Assembly (NCBI RefSeq): GCF_014192715.1
Contig: NZ_JACHYH010000001.1
Coordinates: 1,116,001 to 1,180,000 of the forward strand
DNA: 64,000 nucleotides
Direction of reading: 5' to 3'
Origin: Luteibacter sp. Sphag1AF
GTDB lineage: Bacteria; Pseudomonadota; Gammaproteobacteria; Xanthomonadales; Rhodanobacteraceae
Made by a program: the position numbers and the translations under genes. The stretch's first letter is position 1; the number at the start of each line of letters is the position of its first letter. A model generated the notes under the pieces. The model was not told the origin of the DNA. It worked only from the letters and a program-made list of their open reading frames with translations, and did not search any database. Below, in pieces: positions 18,140-27,564 of the stretch.

Positions 18140-18847
18140 ATGAACGCAGTCCAGCTTCGCCGCACCTTCCTCGACCTGACCACCCCGCACATCGCCGATG
18201 CCTGCATGCGACTGGGCATCCCCGTTCGCTTTGCGCCAGCAGGCATGCGGCCGCTGTGGGAGAACGCGCGGGTGGTTGGGCGTGCGCGGCCGGCACGGCA
18301 TTACGGAAGCGTCGATGTGTTTCTCGAAGCCATCAGCCATGCGTCGCCCGGGGATGTGCTGGTCATCGACAACGGCAACCGGCAGGACGAGGCCTGTGTG
18401 GGCGATCTGGTGGCACTGGAGGCGAGTCGCGCGGGCATCTCGGGGATCGTTATCTGGGGTCTTCATCGCGACACCACTGACCTGAAGACCATTCGTCTGC
18501 CCGTCTTCAGCACGGGAACGCTTCCCGTCGGGCCACAGCGGCTGGACCGTCAGGAAGACGATGCGCTTGCCTGCGCGTTGTGCGGCCCGCACCGCGTCAC
18601 TGCCGACGACGTCGTCGTCGGCGACAGCGATGGCGTGCTTTTCATTCCGCTCGCTCGCGCAAGCGAAGTGGCTGAGGTTGCCGCTACCATTCGTGACACC
18701 GAACGGAGCCAGGCTGCGCTGATGCTCATGGGTACGTCGCTGCGCGAGCAGACCCGCTTCGATGCGTTTCTTGCCGCGCGACGCGCGAATCCCAGCCTCA
18801 CATTCCGCCAGCACCTGCGCTCGGTGGGCGGGGAAATCGAGGAATAG
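18140..18847 (+). CDS. RraA-like / 4-hydroxy-4-methyl-2-oxoglutarate aldolase-fold protein
   Basis: 235 residues. The RraA/HMG-aldolase core is visible: TPHIADACMRLG near the N terminus, then GDVLVIDNG, a GDLVALEASRAGISGIVIWG region (glycine-rich loop with Asp/Arg) and DDVVVGDSDGVLFIP. Family members are either class II pyruvate aldolases or, in E. coli RraA, RNase E inhibitors. The extra C-terminal helices (about 60 residues) fit the metabolic branch better. ATG 18140 is used; GTG 18110 is an upstream alternative. Confidence 0.8.
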   Translation: MNAVQLRRTFLDLTTPHIADACMRLGIPVRFAPAGMRPLWENARVVGRARPARHYGSVDVFLEAISHASPGDVLVIDNGNRQDEACVGDLVALEASRAGISGIVIWGLHRDTTDLKTIRLPVFSTGTLPVGPQRLDRQEDDALACALCGPHRVTADDVVVGDSDGVLFIPLARASEVAEVAATIRDTERSQAALMLMGTSLREQTRFDAFLAARRANPSLTFRQHLRSVGGEIEE

Positions 18848-18914
18848 TGTCCGCGATTACCGGACGCAATGCCGCGAGGGGAAACGCGACATTGCACCAG
18901 GCCGCTGCATGCGC

Positions 18915-20507
18915 TTAAACACCCGCCCGATCATTCTCCGCACTGATCTGCTGCAAATCCAGATCGCGTTCGAAGTAGTGCAGTAGTTCGTCATGGATTT
19001 GACCGCTGCGATGCAACCGCAGCAGTTCAGCGCGGCCTGCACGGATCGCTTCCAGAATGAGCGTGTAGTGCGCTTCGCGGCCACCCGCAAAATTGGCGGG
19101 TGCCAGGTTGTATTCCTCGCCGATCTTCACCCGATAGCTGTATTGCTCCAGCAGGCGCGGATGGATCACGCGGCCCTCGCTGTCGTGCGCGTGTGCATGG
19201 ATGACCGCCAGTTGCGCCTTGTCGATGAGCAAGCCCGCCTGCCCTTCGTTCAAGTGGCCCGCGTCGCTTTCGCTCAGGCGATCCAGTCCCAGCCAGCGAA
19301 TGATCGGGGCCATGGTGCCGCCCTGCACCACCACGGTGACGAGGATCACGGCGAATGCGGCCGCCAGGGTCAGGTCGCGGCCGGGCATGGCTTCGGGCAG
19401 CGACAGCGCAATCGCCAGCGTCACCACGCCGCGCATGCCCGCCCAGCTGAGCAGGAATGATCCCCTGGGTGACGGCGGCGCGGGTCTGCGCCCAACGAGG
19501 CGGCCGAGGGACACGCGCAGATAGTCCGTGGCGTAGACCCAGAGAAAGCGGGACACGATGACGGCCGCCAGCACGGCAAGAATGGGATAGCCCAGCGCAT
19601 GCAGCGCATCGCCCAAACCGCCCAGGCGCTGCACCACACCGCGCAGGGAGAAGCCAATCAGGATGAAGACCAGAGCCTCGAGCAGGAAGATCATCACTCC
19701 CCAGAACGACGTTGCGCGGACACGCACGTTCGCGGAGAAGATTTCATGCTGGAACCAGCCGAAGATGATGCCCGCCGTGACCACCGACATCACGCCGGAC
19801 ACATGCACCGACTCGCCGCCGATGTACGCCGCCCATGGCGACAGGCAGGCCACGGTGATGGCCAGGAACATGTGGTCGATCCGCTTCAGCACCTGCACCA
19901 CCGCGAACCCGATGACGGCACCCACCGCGATGCCGCCCAGTGCGAGCAAGCCGAAACTCATCACCGCTTCCTGTGCGCTGAAGGCACCAGTCAACGCCGC
20001 AGCCACCGCAAAGCGGAACAGGACCAGGCCCGTTGCGTCGTTGAGCAGGCTCTCGCCTTCCAGCAGCACCATCAGCCGGCGCGGCAGCCTGACCTTGCCC
20101 AGCACCGCCTTGGCGGCCACGGCGTCGGGCGGCGACACGACCGCGCCCAGCGCAAAACACGCAGCCCAGGGCAACGACGGCAGCACCCAGTGCACCGTGG
20201 CGCCCACCACCAGCGTGGTGAAGATCACCGCACCGACGGCCAGCCACAGGATGCCGCCCAGATAACGCCGAAAGTCCGCCCACACGGTATAGAACGCACC
20301 GTCCATCAGCAGCGGTGGCAGGAAGACCACCAGCACCAGTTCCGGATCAAAGGTGACCGGCGGCACACCCGGCAGAAAGGCGATGCCGATGCCGCCTGCC
20401 AGCAACGCGGCGGCGGTCGGCAGGCGCAGGCGCCGCGCGATCAGCTCCAGCGCCACGATGGCAACCAGCAGGATGAGAACGAACTTGAAGGTATCGGTGG
20501 AAGTCAT
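18915..20507 (-). CDS. Na+/H+ antiporter, CPA1/NhaP type
   Basis: 530 residues with about 12 membrane segments in the first 400, then a cytosolic tail. CPA1 signatures include SPPDAVAAKAVLG and LEGESLLNDATGLVLFR, containing the transport Asp/Asn-Asp pair, and a late GMRGVVTLAIALSLP segment. It exchanges cytoplasmic Na+ or K+ for protons. It is preceded by the polysaccharide deacetylase 94 bp upstream on the same strand. Confidence 0.9.
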   Translation of the reverse strand: MTSTDTFKFVLILLVAIVALELIARRLRLPTAAALLAGGIGIAFLPGVPPVTFDPELVLVVFLPPLLMDGAFYTVWADFRRYLGGILWLAVGAVIFTTLVVGATVHWVLPSLPWAACFALGAVVSPPDAVAAKAVLGKVRLPRRLMVLLEGESLLNDATGLVLFRFAVAAALTGAFSAQEAVMSFGLLALGGIAVGAVIGFAVVQVLKRIDHMFLAITVACLSPWAAYIGGESVHVSGVMSVVTAGIIFGWFQHEIFSANVRVRATSFWGVMIFLLEALVFILIGFSLRGVVQRLGGLGDALHALGYPILAVLAAVIVSRFLWVYATDYLRVSLGRLVGRRPAPPSPRGSFLLSWAGMRGVVTLAIALSLPEAMPGRDLTLAAAFAVILVTVVVQGGTMAPIIRWLGLDRLSESDAGHLNEGQAGLLIDKAQLAVIHAHAHDSEGRVIHPRLLEQYSYRVKIGEEYNLAPANFAGGREAHYTLILEAIRAGRAELLRLHRSGQIHDELLHYFERDLDLQQISAENDRAGV

Positions 20508-20601
20508 GGCGGCAGACGTCAGCTTCGGGGCAACGGCGCCAGCATAGGGGAAGCGGTGCGGCCCGACACTCCTGCATTCGGTCAGGCCGCACGCGTCGTA
20601 A

Positions 20602-21729
20602 TTACAGCGGCGAGTGGCAATCCATGAAGGTCACGCCGGAACCGCGCGTCTGATCCAGAATCCAGGGTACGGCGACCAGCGCCTTGGGATGAATGTCATG
20701 GAACAGGATCACGCCGTGGCGCCACAGCAGCATCAATGTGAGCACGCGCTGCTTCACCTGATCCGCATTGACCTTGTTGTTCCAGTCCTGCGAGTCGATG
20801 TTCCACAGCATCACGCGAATGCCCTGGGCGTCGAAGAACTCGCCACTGTCTGCGCGACGCTGGCCATAGGGCGGACGGAACAGCGGCTGGTAGCTTGCCG
20901 GCATGGTGTCGTGCACCAGCGCGGTGGTGCGCGTCACCGAGCTTTGCCAGTCCACCCATGAGCTGTGCGACTTGTGTTCCCAGCCATGGGCACCCACGCA
21001 CATGCCTGCATAGTTCTGCGCGAGCTGTGCTGCGGGCGTCTGCTTCAGGCGCGCCTCCAGATTGCCGCCCAGCACGAAGAACGTTGCGTTCAGATGCGCG
21101 TTGCGAAGCATGGCCTGCGTCTTGTCGGTGGTGCCATCCGCGCGGGTCGGACCATCGTCGAAGGTCAGGAGGAAGGTGCGGTCGGCCGGTTCATTGCCGC
21201 TGAGTTCCTTCGCAGAGAACGTGTCCACTTCGCTGCTGATGTGTGGGAAGAGCGCACCCAGACGCAGCAACTCGTTCAGATAGACGCGATGAAATTCGCG
21301 CGCGTTGGCGAACCAGGCGTCGTAGCGTGCGGACGGTGCTGACGCGAATGCCATCGCGGCCTTGCGGAACGATGTCTCGTCGCTGGCCTTCGGGCAGAAC
21401 GGCTCGTCACCTGCGCAGCGGGCAGAAGCCAGCGCGTAGCCTGTGGCGAGGCGCTTCCAGTATTTGCTGCGGATGGTTTCCACCGAAGCGTGATCCACCT
21501 GCTTGATCTTCAGCAGCGCCATCAGATCGTCGTCACTGAGCTTTTCGCTTTCCGCCAGCTCGTGTCCGAACACCAGCATTTCAGCGCGCGACGCGCGATC
21601 GAAGGCGGCAGTACTGTCCACACTGTCCGGCCAGAGGGTGCGATCGGGCGCAGCCACCGCGCTGGGGCCCACGGCGAAGGCCGGAGCGCTCATCAACAGA
21701 AGTACACCAATAACGAATGGCTTGATCAT
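20602..21729 (-). CDS. secreted polysaccharide deacetylase (NodB/CE4 family)
   Basis: 375 residues with signal peptide (IGVLLLMSAPAFAVG). An N-terminal alpha-helical region of about 150 residues precedes the NodB domain with all five CE4 motifs: LLTFDDGP (metal Asp and catalytic Asp), GAHGWEHKSH (metal His), FRPPYGQRR, a VMLWNIDSQDW segment and ILFHDIH (catalytic His). It removes acetyl groups from N-acetylated glycans such as peptidoglycan or chitin oligomers in the envelope. ATG 21729 has AAGGAACGAG upstream. Confidence 0.88.
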   Translation of the reverse strand: MIKPFVIGVLLLMSAPAFAVGPSAVAAPDRTLWPDSVDSTAAFDRASRAEMLVFGHELAESEKLSDDDLMALLKIKQVDHASVETIRSKYWKRLATGYALASARCAGDEPFCPKASDETSFRKAAMAFASAPSARYDAWFANAREFHRVYLNELLRLGALFPHISSEVDTFSAKELSGNEPADRTFLLTFDDGPTRADGTTDKTQAMLRNAHLNATFFVLGGNLEARLKQTPAAQLAQNYAGMCVGAHGWEHKSHSSWVDWQSSVTRTTALVHDTMPASYQPLFRPPYGQRRADSGEFFDAQGIRVMLWNIDSQDWNNKVNADQVKQRVLTLMLLWRHGVILFHDIHPKALVAVPWILDQTRGSGVTFMDCHSPL

Positions 21730-21748
21730 GTCTCGTTCCTTATAAGAA

Positions 21749-21773
21749 ACAAGGCACCCGGTGGGTGCCTTGT
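21749..21773 (-). terminator. Rho-independent terminator after the DUF2135/TPR gene
   Basis: Perfect 11-bp stem around a 3-nt loop. On the minus strand it is followed by TTCTTAT-like T-rich sequence. It stands just after the stop of the TPR gene and before the deacetylase start, so the deacetylase needs its own promoter or read-through. Confidence 0.75.
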
Positions 21774-21796
21774 TGTCACGCATGAAACGTAAGGAG

Positions 21797-22975
21797 TTAC
21801 GGGGTGCCGCCAAGGCGCTGGATGGCCTTGTCGTATACCGGGTTCGCCTTCTCGCGACGGGCCGACTTGTAGTTGTTCAGCGCGTCTTCGTTCTGACCGG
21901 CGTCTTCATACAGCTTGGCGATGTTGAAGTACGAGCTGGCGCGGATGGTCGCGGCGTTGGGGCCCGATGCCAGCGCAATTGCCTTGCGGTCTGCCCAGAT
22001 GGCTTCGGCTGCGCGACCCGCCTTCTGATACGACAGGCCAAGGTTGCTGTACGCCTGACCGTTGTTCGGGTTGAGCTCGATGGCGCTCTGGAACAGCGCG
22101 ATGGCGTCATCCAGACGACCGGCGTGGTACGCCGATTCGCCAGCGAGGTTCTGCGCCTTAGAGCGCACCGGGTTTGCCGGGCCTTCGTTGGCGGCAACCA
22201 CGGCCGTCTGCTCGTTGGTGTAGCTGGACACCTGACCGATCACGTTCTGCGAATCGGTGTTGACGCCGCGCACCGTGTTGATGTCCTGGAACTCGCCTTC
22301 ACCCGTGATGCGGAACACCGTCCACAGGTTACCCACCTTGCCGGTCGGCACGTAGTACGTGCGCACCAGCGACTGACCCACATACACGAACACTTTCGCT
22401 TCGCTTGCAGACAGATCAGTGGAGCTGGGCGAACCGCGATGCGTGTAATCGTGCACGGCGTAAACATACGTTTCGCCTTCGTGCTTGCGCTCCAGCGTGA
22501 TCGTTTCCGGGCCGAAGCTGTCGGTGTCGTCAACGTCCAGATTGGCGTCCGTGCCACGCTTGGAAGCGTAATAGATGTTGTTGCCCGGATATACGATGTG
22601 CGAATCCAGATCGCGCGGATTCGCGCCCCAGGTCAGCACGATGCGCATGCCGTCGAGGTTGCGCATCACCGGGCTCATGGCATAGGTCATGCCTTCGCAC
22701 GGGCACTTGGCCACGAGGTTGGAGTAACCGTCTTTCTTCAGGATGATCAGCGTTTCGCCATTGTCCGGAAAGCCCGGGGCCAGCTGCGCCTTGCCCTGCG
22801 CGTCACTGAGCGCCGAGGCGGATGCCTCGCCATTCTTCTGAAGAATGACGGTGGCGCCAGGAATGACCTGGTCCTTTACGGTGGCGCTCAACACCTGCAC
22901 GGAGGCAGCGTGGGCACCCACGGTGGCAAACAGCAGTGCGAGAGCGGAATACTGCATGCGAAACGCGGCTTTCAT
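21797..22975 (-). CDS. secreted DUF2135/YfaP-like protein with TPR repeats
   Basis: 392 residues. A signal peptide (ALALLFATVGAHA) is followed by a carboxypeptidase-regulatory-like beta domain (VPGATVIL-type strand with a LSDAQGKAQL turn). Next comes a DUF2135-like domain with the hallmark IVLTWGANPRDLDSHIVYPG, and finally three TPR motifs near residues 270-385 (ALFQSAIELNPNNGQAYSNL). It probably acts in the periplasm as a scaffold or metal-dependent adhesin-like domain. The function is unknown. It is terminated by the hairpin at 21749-21773. Confidence 0.8.
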   Translation of the reverse strand: MKAAFRMQYSALALLFATVGAHAASVQVLSATVKDQVIPGATVILQKNGEASASALSDAQGKAQLAPGFPDNGETLIILKKDGYSNLVAKCPCEGMTYAMSPVMRNLDGMRIVLTWGANPRDLDSHIVYPGNNIYYASKRGTDANLDVDDTDSFGPETITLERKHEGETYVYAVHDYTHRGSPSSTDLSASEAKVFVYVGQSLVRTYYVPTGKVGNLWTVFRITGEGEFQDINTVRGVNTDSQNVIGQVSSYTNEQTAVVAANEGPANPVRSKAQNLAGESAYHAGRLDDAIALFQSAIELNPNNGQAYSNLGLSYQKAGRAAEAIWADRKAIALASGPNAATIRASSYFNIAKLYEDAGQNEDALNNYKSARREKANPVYDKAIQRLGGTP

Positions 22976-23084
22976 GAATCGTCCTTGGTACTCAGGTTGA
23001 GTGGCGTGGCGGCATCATAGGGACGCCTCACGAATAATCGGGGCTTAATTTCTGACAAATTCGGGATGATGGAAGGCGAGGTCG

Positions 23085-23321
23085 TCAGGCGGCCAGCGCA
23101 ATGGCTCCGGCAAAGATGGCCAGGGCGCCGCCCAGCCACAGGCCCAACATCGGCCGGTACATGCGGGTGCGATTGATCACGCAGAACATGAAGCCCGGGA
23201 TCACAAAGCACAGCATCGCCTTCATGGGGTCCATCACAAACGACATCACGCCCGCGATGCCCTGCGCCAGCACCATCGACGCCATGCCCGCCAGGATGAC
23301 GATGCCCCAGATATGTTCCAT
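23085..23321 (-). CDS. small integral membrane protein
   Basis: 78 residues with two clear membrane segments (WGIVILAGMASMVLAQGIAG and a LGLWLGGALAIFAGAIAL end) plus a weaker middle one around MLCFVIPGFMFCVI. ATG 23321 has AGGGAG 7 nt upstream. No family is assigned. Confidence 0.6.
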   Translation of the reverse strand: MEHIWGIVILAGMASMVLAQGIAGVMSFVMDPMKAMLCFVIPGFMFCVINRTRMYRPMLGLWLGGALAIFAGAIALAA

Positions 23322-23380
23322 CCCTGCTCCCTGTTCTTTCACGCTACGGCAGCGCGTGCGCTGCCATCCCCAGGCGCGGA

Positions 23381-24284
23381 TCATCCGGCATGAACGCGCG
23401 TAGCGCCAGCCCCTAAGGCTTCAACCAACACGGGTATCTGATAGCGCGTGCTGCGCCCGCCACCGGGCAAGCGCACGAGACATCCCTTTTCAACAAGGTC
23501 TGCAAGGTGACGCGTCGCCGTCGCCTTCGACACCTTTGCCACTACCTGATAGTGCGCAGCACTGATGCCGTGGGCGAATCCACGCTCGCCACCATCGAGC
23601 AACCGGTTCAGTACACGCGTCTGCTCGGTCGATAGCGCGATCTGTCGATGGACCTGCCAGAACCGCGCGTTCATCAGCACCCGTTCGATGCGCTCCAGTG
23701 CATGAAGCAGGCTGTCGTGCAGCGTTTGCAGAAACCAGCGCAGCCAGTGAGTGATATCCAAACCGGCCTTCTGACTGGATTCCAGCACGCGGTAATAGCC
23801 TGCGCGATCCGCGAGGATGCTCGCCGACATCGCATAGAAACGAATGGCCTGATGCTCGGCCTGCGCAAGCGCCAGATCGGTCAGGGCACGCGTCAGGCGA
23901 CCGTTGCCATCATCGAACGGATGCAACGTCCCCAGCCAGAAATGCGCCACCCCTGCCCGTAGCAGCGGATCAAGTGCAACGTCACGGCGGCTGCGGTCAA
24001 ACCACTGAAGGAACGCATCGACCTCACTTTCCAGCCCATCGCGCAGAGGTGCTTCAAAGTGCACAACCGGACGATCCATGCGACCGGATACGACCTGCAT
24101 CGGCTCATTGCCCCGAAGGCAGCCGACGCGCACGTGGCGATTGAAAATCGTCTGCCGCGGCGCCCGCCATGCCCAGCAATCGCCCCTGCGCCTGCTGGCA
24201 GGCACGCAGAAGGGGAGCCAGCTCGTCAGCTTGCCAATGAAATTGAGGCCAATCAGGCTGTTGCCAGATCCAGCGAGGGGACAT
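23381..24284 (-). pseudogene. decayed fic gene (class II, DUF4172-type) with internal deletion and frameshift
   Basis: The N-terminal DUF4172 region starts at ATG 24284 (RWIWQQPDWPQFHW, then AQGRLLGMAGA) in one frame and runs to about 24150. The Fic core continues in another frame: MQVVSGRMDRPVVHFEAP, the AMP-transfer motif HPFDDGNGRLTRAL (intact His, Gly, Asn, Gly, Arg) and a C-terminal winged-helix domain to 23381. On the order of 100 residues normally found between the two parts are missing. That stretch carries the (S/T)xxxE(G/N) inhibitory helix of class II Fic proteins. Fic enzymes AMPylate target proteins. The core frame could still be translated from an internal start, but the gene is most likely inactive. 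Confidence 0.7.
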
Positions 24285-24333
24285 GAGGCTTCGGCTCCCG
24301 AAGAGGGTGAGCCGATGATAAGGCCTATTCGGC

Positions 24334-25446
24334 TCAGGCCGCCGTGCGGCGCTGTACCTGATAACGCTCCAGCCAGTGCGCATAGGGCGCGGGAAGCACC
24401 CACGACGGCTTCTCCACACCCAGTTGCTGTGCGGCTTTATAGGTCCAGTGCGGGTCGGCCAGGTGGGCGCGGCCAACCATCACCAGATCCATCGAGCCGT
24501 TGGCGATCACGCGTTCGGCCACAGCCGGATCATCCATGCCCCAGGACGACGCGACCGGCAGGCCGGCTTCGCGGCGCACGCGGGCGGCAATCGGCTCCAG
24601 GAACGCGGAGCCCCACGGGATGCGGGTTTCCGCGATGGTGAAGCCCACGCTCACGTTCAGCATGTCCAGACCGCGCTCGACAAAGTGGCGGGTGATAGCG
24701 ATGGACTCGCTCAGCGTTTCTTCGTCGCGACCGTCGTATTCGAGGACGCCGAAACGGGCCGTCAACGGCAGACTTTCGGGCCACACGGCGCGCACGGCAG
24801 ACAGCGTTTCCAGCAGGAAGCGGCTGCGCCGGGCGAAGTCGCCGCCGTAGCCGTCGGTGCGCTGATTGGTGTGCGCGGAGAAGAACGTCTGCGCGAGATA
24901 GCCATGTGCGAAGTGCAGTTCCAGCCATTCAAAGCCGGCGTCGCGCGCGCGGATTGCCGCGGAAACGAAGTCAGCCTTCACACGTTCAATATCGTCCAGC
25001 GTCATCGCACGCGGCACGCGCGGCAAGCCGCCGCCGAAGGCTATCGCTGAGGGAGCAATCGTTTCCCATGCGCGCGCGTCGTCCGGCGCGATGTGATCGT
25101 CGCCTTCCCACGGAGAGTTCGCGTTGGCTTTGCGACCCGCATGGGCAAGCTGGATGCCAGGCACGGCGCCTGCCGATTTGATGGCCGCTGCAATGCGCGC
25201 CATGCCTTCGGCCTGACCGTCGTCCCACAGACCGGCACACGACGGGGTGATGCGACCTTCCGGCGACACCGCCGTGGCCTCCACGATCACCAGACCTGCG
25301 CCGCCACGCGCGATACCCGCGTAGTGCACGGCGTGCCAGTCGCTGGTCACGCCATCAACGGCGCTGTACTGGCACATCGGAGGCACGGAAATGCGGTTGC
25401 GCAGGGTGACATCTTTAAGTTTGAACGGGGTAAACAGCGAGGACAT
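24334..25446 (-). CDS. NADPH:flavin oxidoreductase of the old-yellow-enzyme family (NamA/XenA-like)
   Basis: 370 residues, FMN TIM barrel. The thermophilic-like/XenA class is indicated by the N-terminal SLFTPFKLKDVTLRNRI and PPMCQYSA, where Cys tunes the flavin. Substrate-binding His pair sits in LELHFAHGYL and the flavin phosphate site near the C terminus in VMVGRAHLADP. Such enzymes reduce activated C=C bonds, nitro compounds or xenobiotics with NADPH. It is divergent from a LysR gene, with two inverted repeats between them, which suggests control by that regulator. Confidence 0.9.
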   Translation of the reverse strand: MSSLFTPFKLKDVTLRNRISVPPMCQYSAVDGVTSDWHAVHYAGIARGGAGLVIVEATAVSPEGRITPSCAGLWDDGQAEGMARIAAAIKSAGAVPGIQLAHAGRKANANSPWEGDDHIAPDDARAWETIAPSAIAFGGGLPRVPRAMTLDDIERVKADFVSAAIRARDAGFEWLELHFAHGYLAQTFFSAHTNQRTDGYGGDFARRSRFLLETLSAVRAVWPESLPLTARFGVLEYDGRDEETLSESIAITRHFVERGLDMLNVSVGFTIAETRIPWGSAFLEPIAARVRREAGLPVASSWGMDDPAVAERVIANGSMDLVMVGRAHLADPHWTYKAAQQLGVEKPSWVLPAPYAHWLERYQVQRRTAA

Positions 25447-25507
25447 GGGACGACTTCCGAATCAGGCAAGCCAGCCAAGGTTGGGCGAGGCCACTATAAT
25501 CAAAAGG

Positions 25508-25542
25508 CATAATGACTTATGGACTTGATAACGTATCGTTAT
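25508..25542. promoter_or_regulatory. LysR-type operator region between OYE and LysR genes
   Basis: Two inverted repeats: CATAA-TGAC-TTATG at 25508-25521, and the perfect palindrome ATAACG-TAT-CGTTAT at 25528-25542. The second contains a T-N11-A core (T25529 to A25541), typical of LysR-family sites, and overlaps the regulator's own ATG. A TATAAT occurs at 25495-25500. Confidence 0.55.
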
Positions 25543-26422
25543 GGTCAATCCCGCCTGGCTAAAAAGCTTCGCCACCCTGGCCCACGTGGGCAACTTCACC
25601 CGCGCGGCCGAGCGGCTGGGCGTCACCCAGGCCGCCATCAGCCAGCATGTGCGGCGCCTGGAAGACCAGTTCGGCCCAGTGGTGATTCGCCGCTCGCGCG
25701 GCATTGAACTGACCCCGGGTGGCCACGCGCTGCTGGCCTACGCCAGCGAGATGGATCTGGCGGGAGCCCGCCTCGCCCAACGCCTGGGCGACACCGATGA
25801 ACTGAAGGGCGAGGTCACCGTGGTCACGCCGGGCAGTGTCGGGCTATGGGCGTATCCCGTGCTGCTGTCGCTTCAGCAAGCTCATCCGGGCCTCGCCATC
25901 CGCCATCGCTTCGCACCCGATCCCGGCGTGCTGGAAGACGTGCTGGCCGGGCGCTCTGAAATCGGAGTGGTCACCACGCGGCCGAACGACGAGCGCCTGC
26001 ACGCCACGCATCTTGCGGAAGACGCGCTCGAACTTGTCGTCCCTGCCGGCCGTTCGGTGAAAGCATGGAGTGATCTGGAAGCGCTCGGCTTCATTGATCA
26101 TCCCGACGGCGTCGCGATGGCCACGCGCCTGCTTGCGCGCATGTTCCCCGGCAACAAGGGCGTTCGCTCGCTGCCGCAGCACGGCTTCACCAACCAGATC
26201 GGCCTCATTCTGGAGCCGGTGGCACGAGGCCTCGGTTTCACCGTCATTCCGCAATATGCGCGCCGCGCCTTCACCAACACGGCGGCGATCAAAGTCCTGA
26301 TCTGCGGTGCGCCCGTGCGCGACACGCTGTGGATCGTGCGCCGCTCGGAGTGGCCGCTATCGCAGCGCGCAGCGCGCGTCGTGGCCGAACTGATGCTTGC
26401 CGCGGGCAACGCCACCGCCTGA
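25541..26422 (+). CDS. LysR family transcriptional regulator (next to OYE)
   Basis: 293 residues. The N-terminal winged helix-turn-helix (FTRAAERLGVTQAAISQHVRRLE) is followed by a periplasmic-binding-protein-like effector domain with the usual hinge patterns. It probably controls the divergent old-yellow enzyme and itself through the palindromes at 25508-25542. The effector is unknown. The operator overlaps the start codon, so autorepression by blocking transcription or translation initiation is plausible (inference). Confidence 0.9.
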   Translation: MVNPAWLKSFATLAHVGNFTRAAERLGVTQAAISQHVRRLEDQFGPVVIRRSRGIELTPGGHALLAYASEMDLAGARLAQRLGDTDELKGEVTVVTPGSVGLWAYPVLLSLQQAHPGLAIRHRFAPDPGVLEDVLAGRSEIGVVTTRPNDERLHATHLAEDALELVVPAGRSVKAWSDLEALGFIDHPDGVAMATRLLARMFPGNKGVRSLPQHGFTNQIGLILEPVARGLGFTVIPQYARRAFTNTAAIKVLICGAPVRDTLWIVRRSEWPLSQRAARVVAELMLAAGNATA

Positions 26423-26497
26423 CGTTCGTGACGCCAGGTCGTACCGAATCCGAGCGCGCCCCGCCATCGTTCAGAACCTGGCGGACGCCACTGCGTT

Positions 26498-27388
26498 TCA
26501 CGGCGTGTAACGAAGAGCCTCGACGAAAAGTTTCAGTGCCGGCGCTGCCTGCCTGCGGTTGGGGTAATACAGGTGATAACCAGCAAACGGTTCGCACCAG
26601 TTCTCCAGCACGCGCACGAGCCGCCCGTCTTCAACGTCTTTCAGCACTGCGTCTTCGGGAATCCATGCGAGTCCCAATCCCGCCCGCGCTGCGTGCAGGA
26701 TCTGAGTGAAACCGTTGAGCACCAGCTGGCCTTCCACGCGAACGCGGACTTCGCGACCGTTCTTTTCAAACTCCCACACGTACAGCCCGCCACGCGTTGG
26801 CACGCGCAGGTTGATGCAGTTGTGACCGGTGAGGTCTTGCGGCGTTTTGGGACGCTTGCGGCCGGCGAAGTAAGCGGGAGTGCCCACGACGGCCATGCGC
26901 AGCGGTGGACCGATGGGCACGGCAATCATGTCCTTCGCGACCTGCTCGCCAATTCGTATGCCCACGTCGTAGCGCTCAGCCACGATATCCACCAGGCCGT
27001 AGTCGATGGCGATTTCCACCTGGATATCCGGATACTGCGGAAGGAACGTTTCCAGTGCCGGCCACAGAATGGTGTCTACGGCGTGCTGCGCCGTCGTGAT
27101 GCGGATGGTGCCGGCGGGGCGATCACGAAGGTCGCTCAGCGAGGCCAGCTCCGCTTCGATTTCCTCGAACCGTGGGCCCACACTCTGCAAAAGACGCTCG
27201 CCTGCCTCCGTGGGCGACACGCTGCGCGTCGTGCGCGTCAGCAAACGCACCCCCAGCCGCGCTTCCAGCGCGCGAATGGTGTGACTTAACGCCGACTGCG
27301 ACGTGCCCAGCCGCGCGGCGGCACGGGTGAAGCTGCGCTCGCGGGCCACGGCGAGGAAGGCCATCAGGTCGTACACATCCTTCCGCAT
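26498..27388 (-). CDS. LysR family transcriptional regulator (next to CMD/AKR operon)
   Basis: 296 residues. The DNA-binding domain FTRAAARLGTSQSALSHTIRALE is followed by a PBP2_CrgA-like effector domain (GTIRITTAQHAVDTILWPAL). It is divergent from a carboxymuconolactone-decarboxylase/aldo-keto-reductase pair, a layout common for this LysR type in proteobacteria, where it activates redox enzymes. The effector is unknown. Confidence 0.9.
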   Translation of the reverse strand: MRKDVYDLMAFLAVARERSFTRAAARLGTSQSALSHTIRALEARLGVRLLTRTTRSVSPTEAGERLLQSVGPRFEEIEAELASLSDLRDRPAGTIRITTAQHAVDTILWPALETFLPQYPDIQVEIAIDYGLVDIVAERYDVGIRIGEQVAKDMIAVPIGPPLRMAVVGTPAYFAGRKRPKTPQDLTGHNCINLRVPTRGGLYVWEFEKNGREVRVRVEGQLVLNGFTQILHAARAGLGLAWIPEDAVLKDVEDGRLVRVLENWCEPFAGYHLYYPNRRQAAPALKLFVEALRYTP

Positions 27389-27564
27389 GATTGATGCCCC
27401 TCATTCATAAGCCCGCGTTGATCGTAGCAGTGCGTGCATCAGGCAAACGCGGCTCGCATCACCGGTCGATTGATGAATTCTACATATAGGACCTTGCGGC
27501 CATATGGGATTTATCCATGAACGGCGCGGGCTTAGCATGGGTTTTCAGCCATGAGGACACCCCG

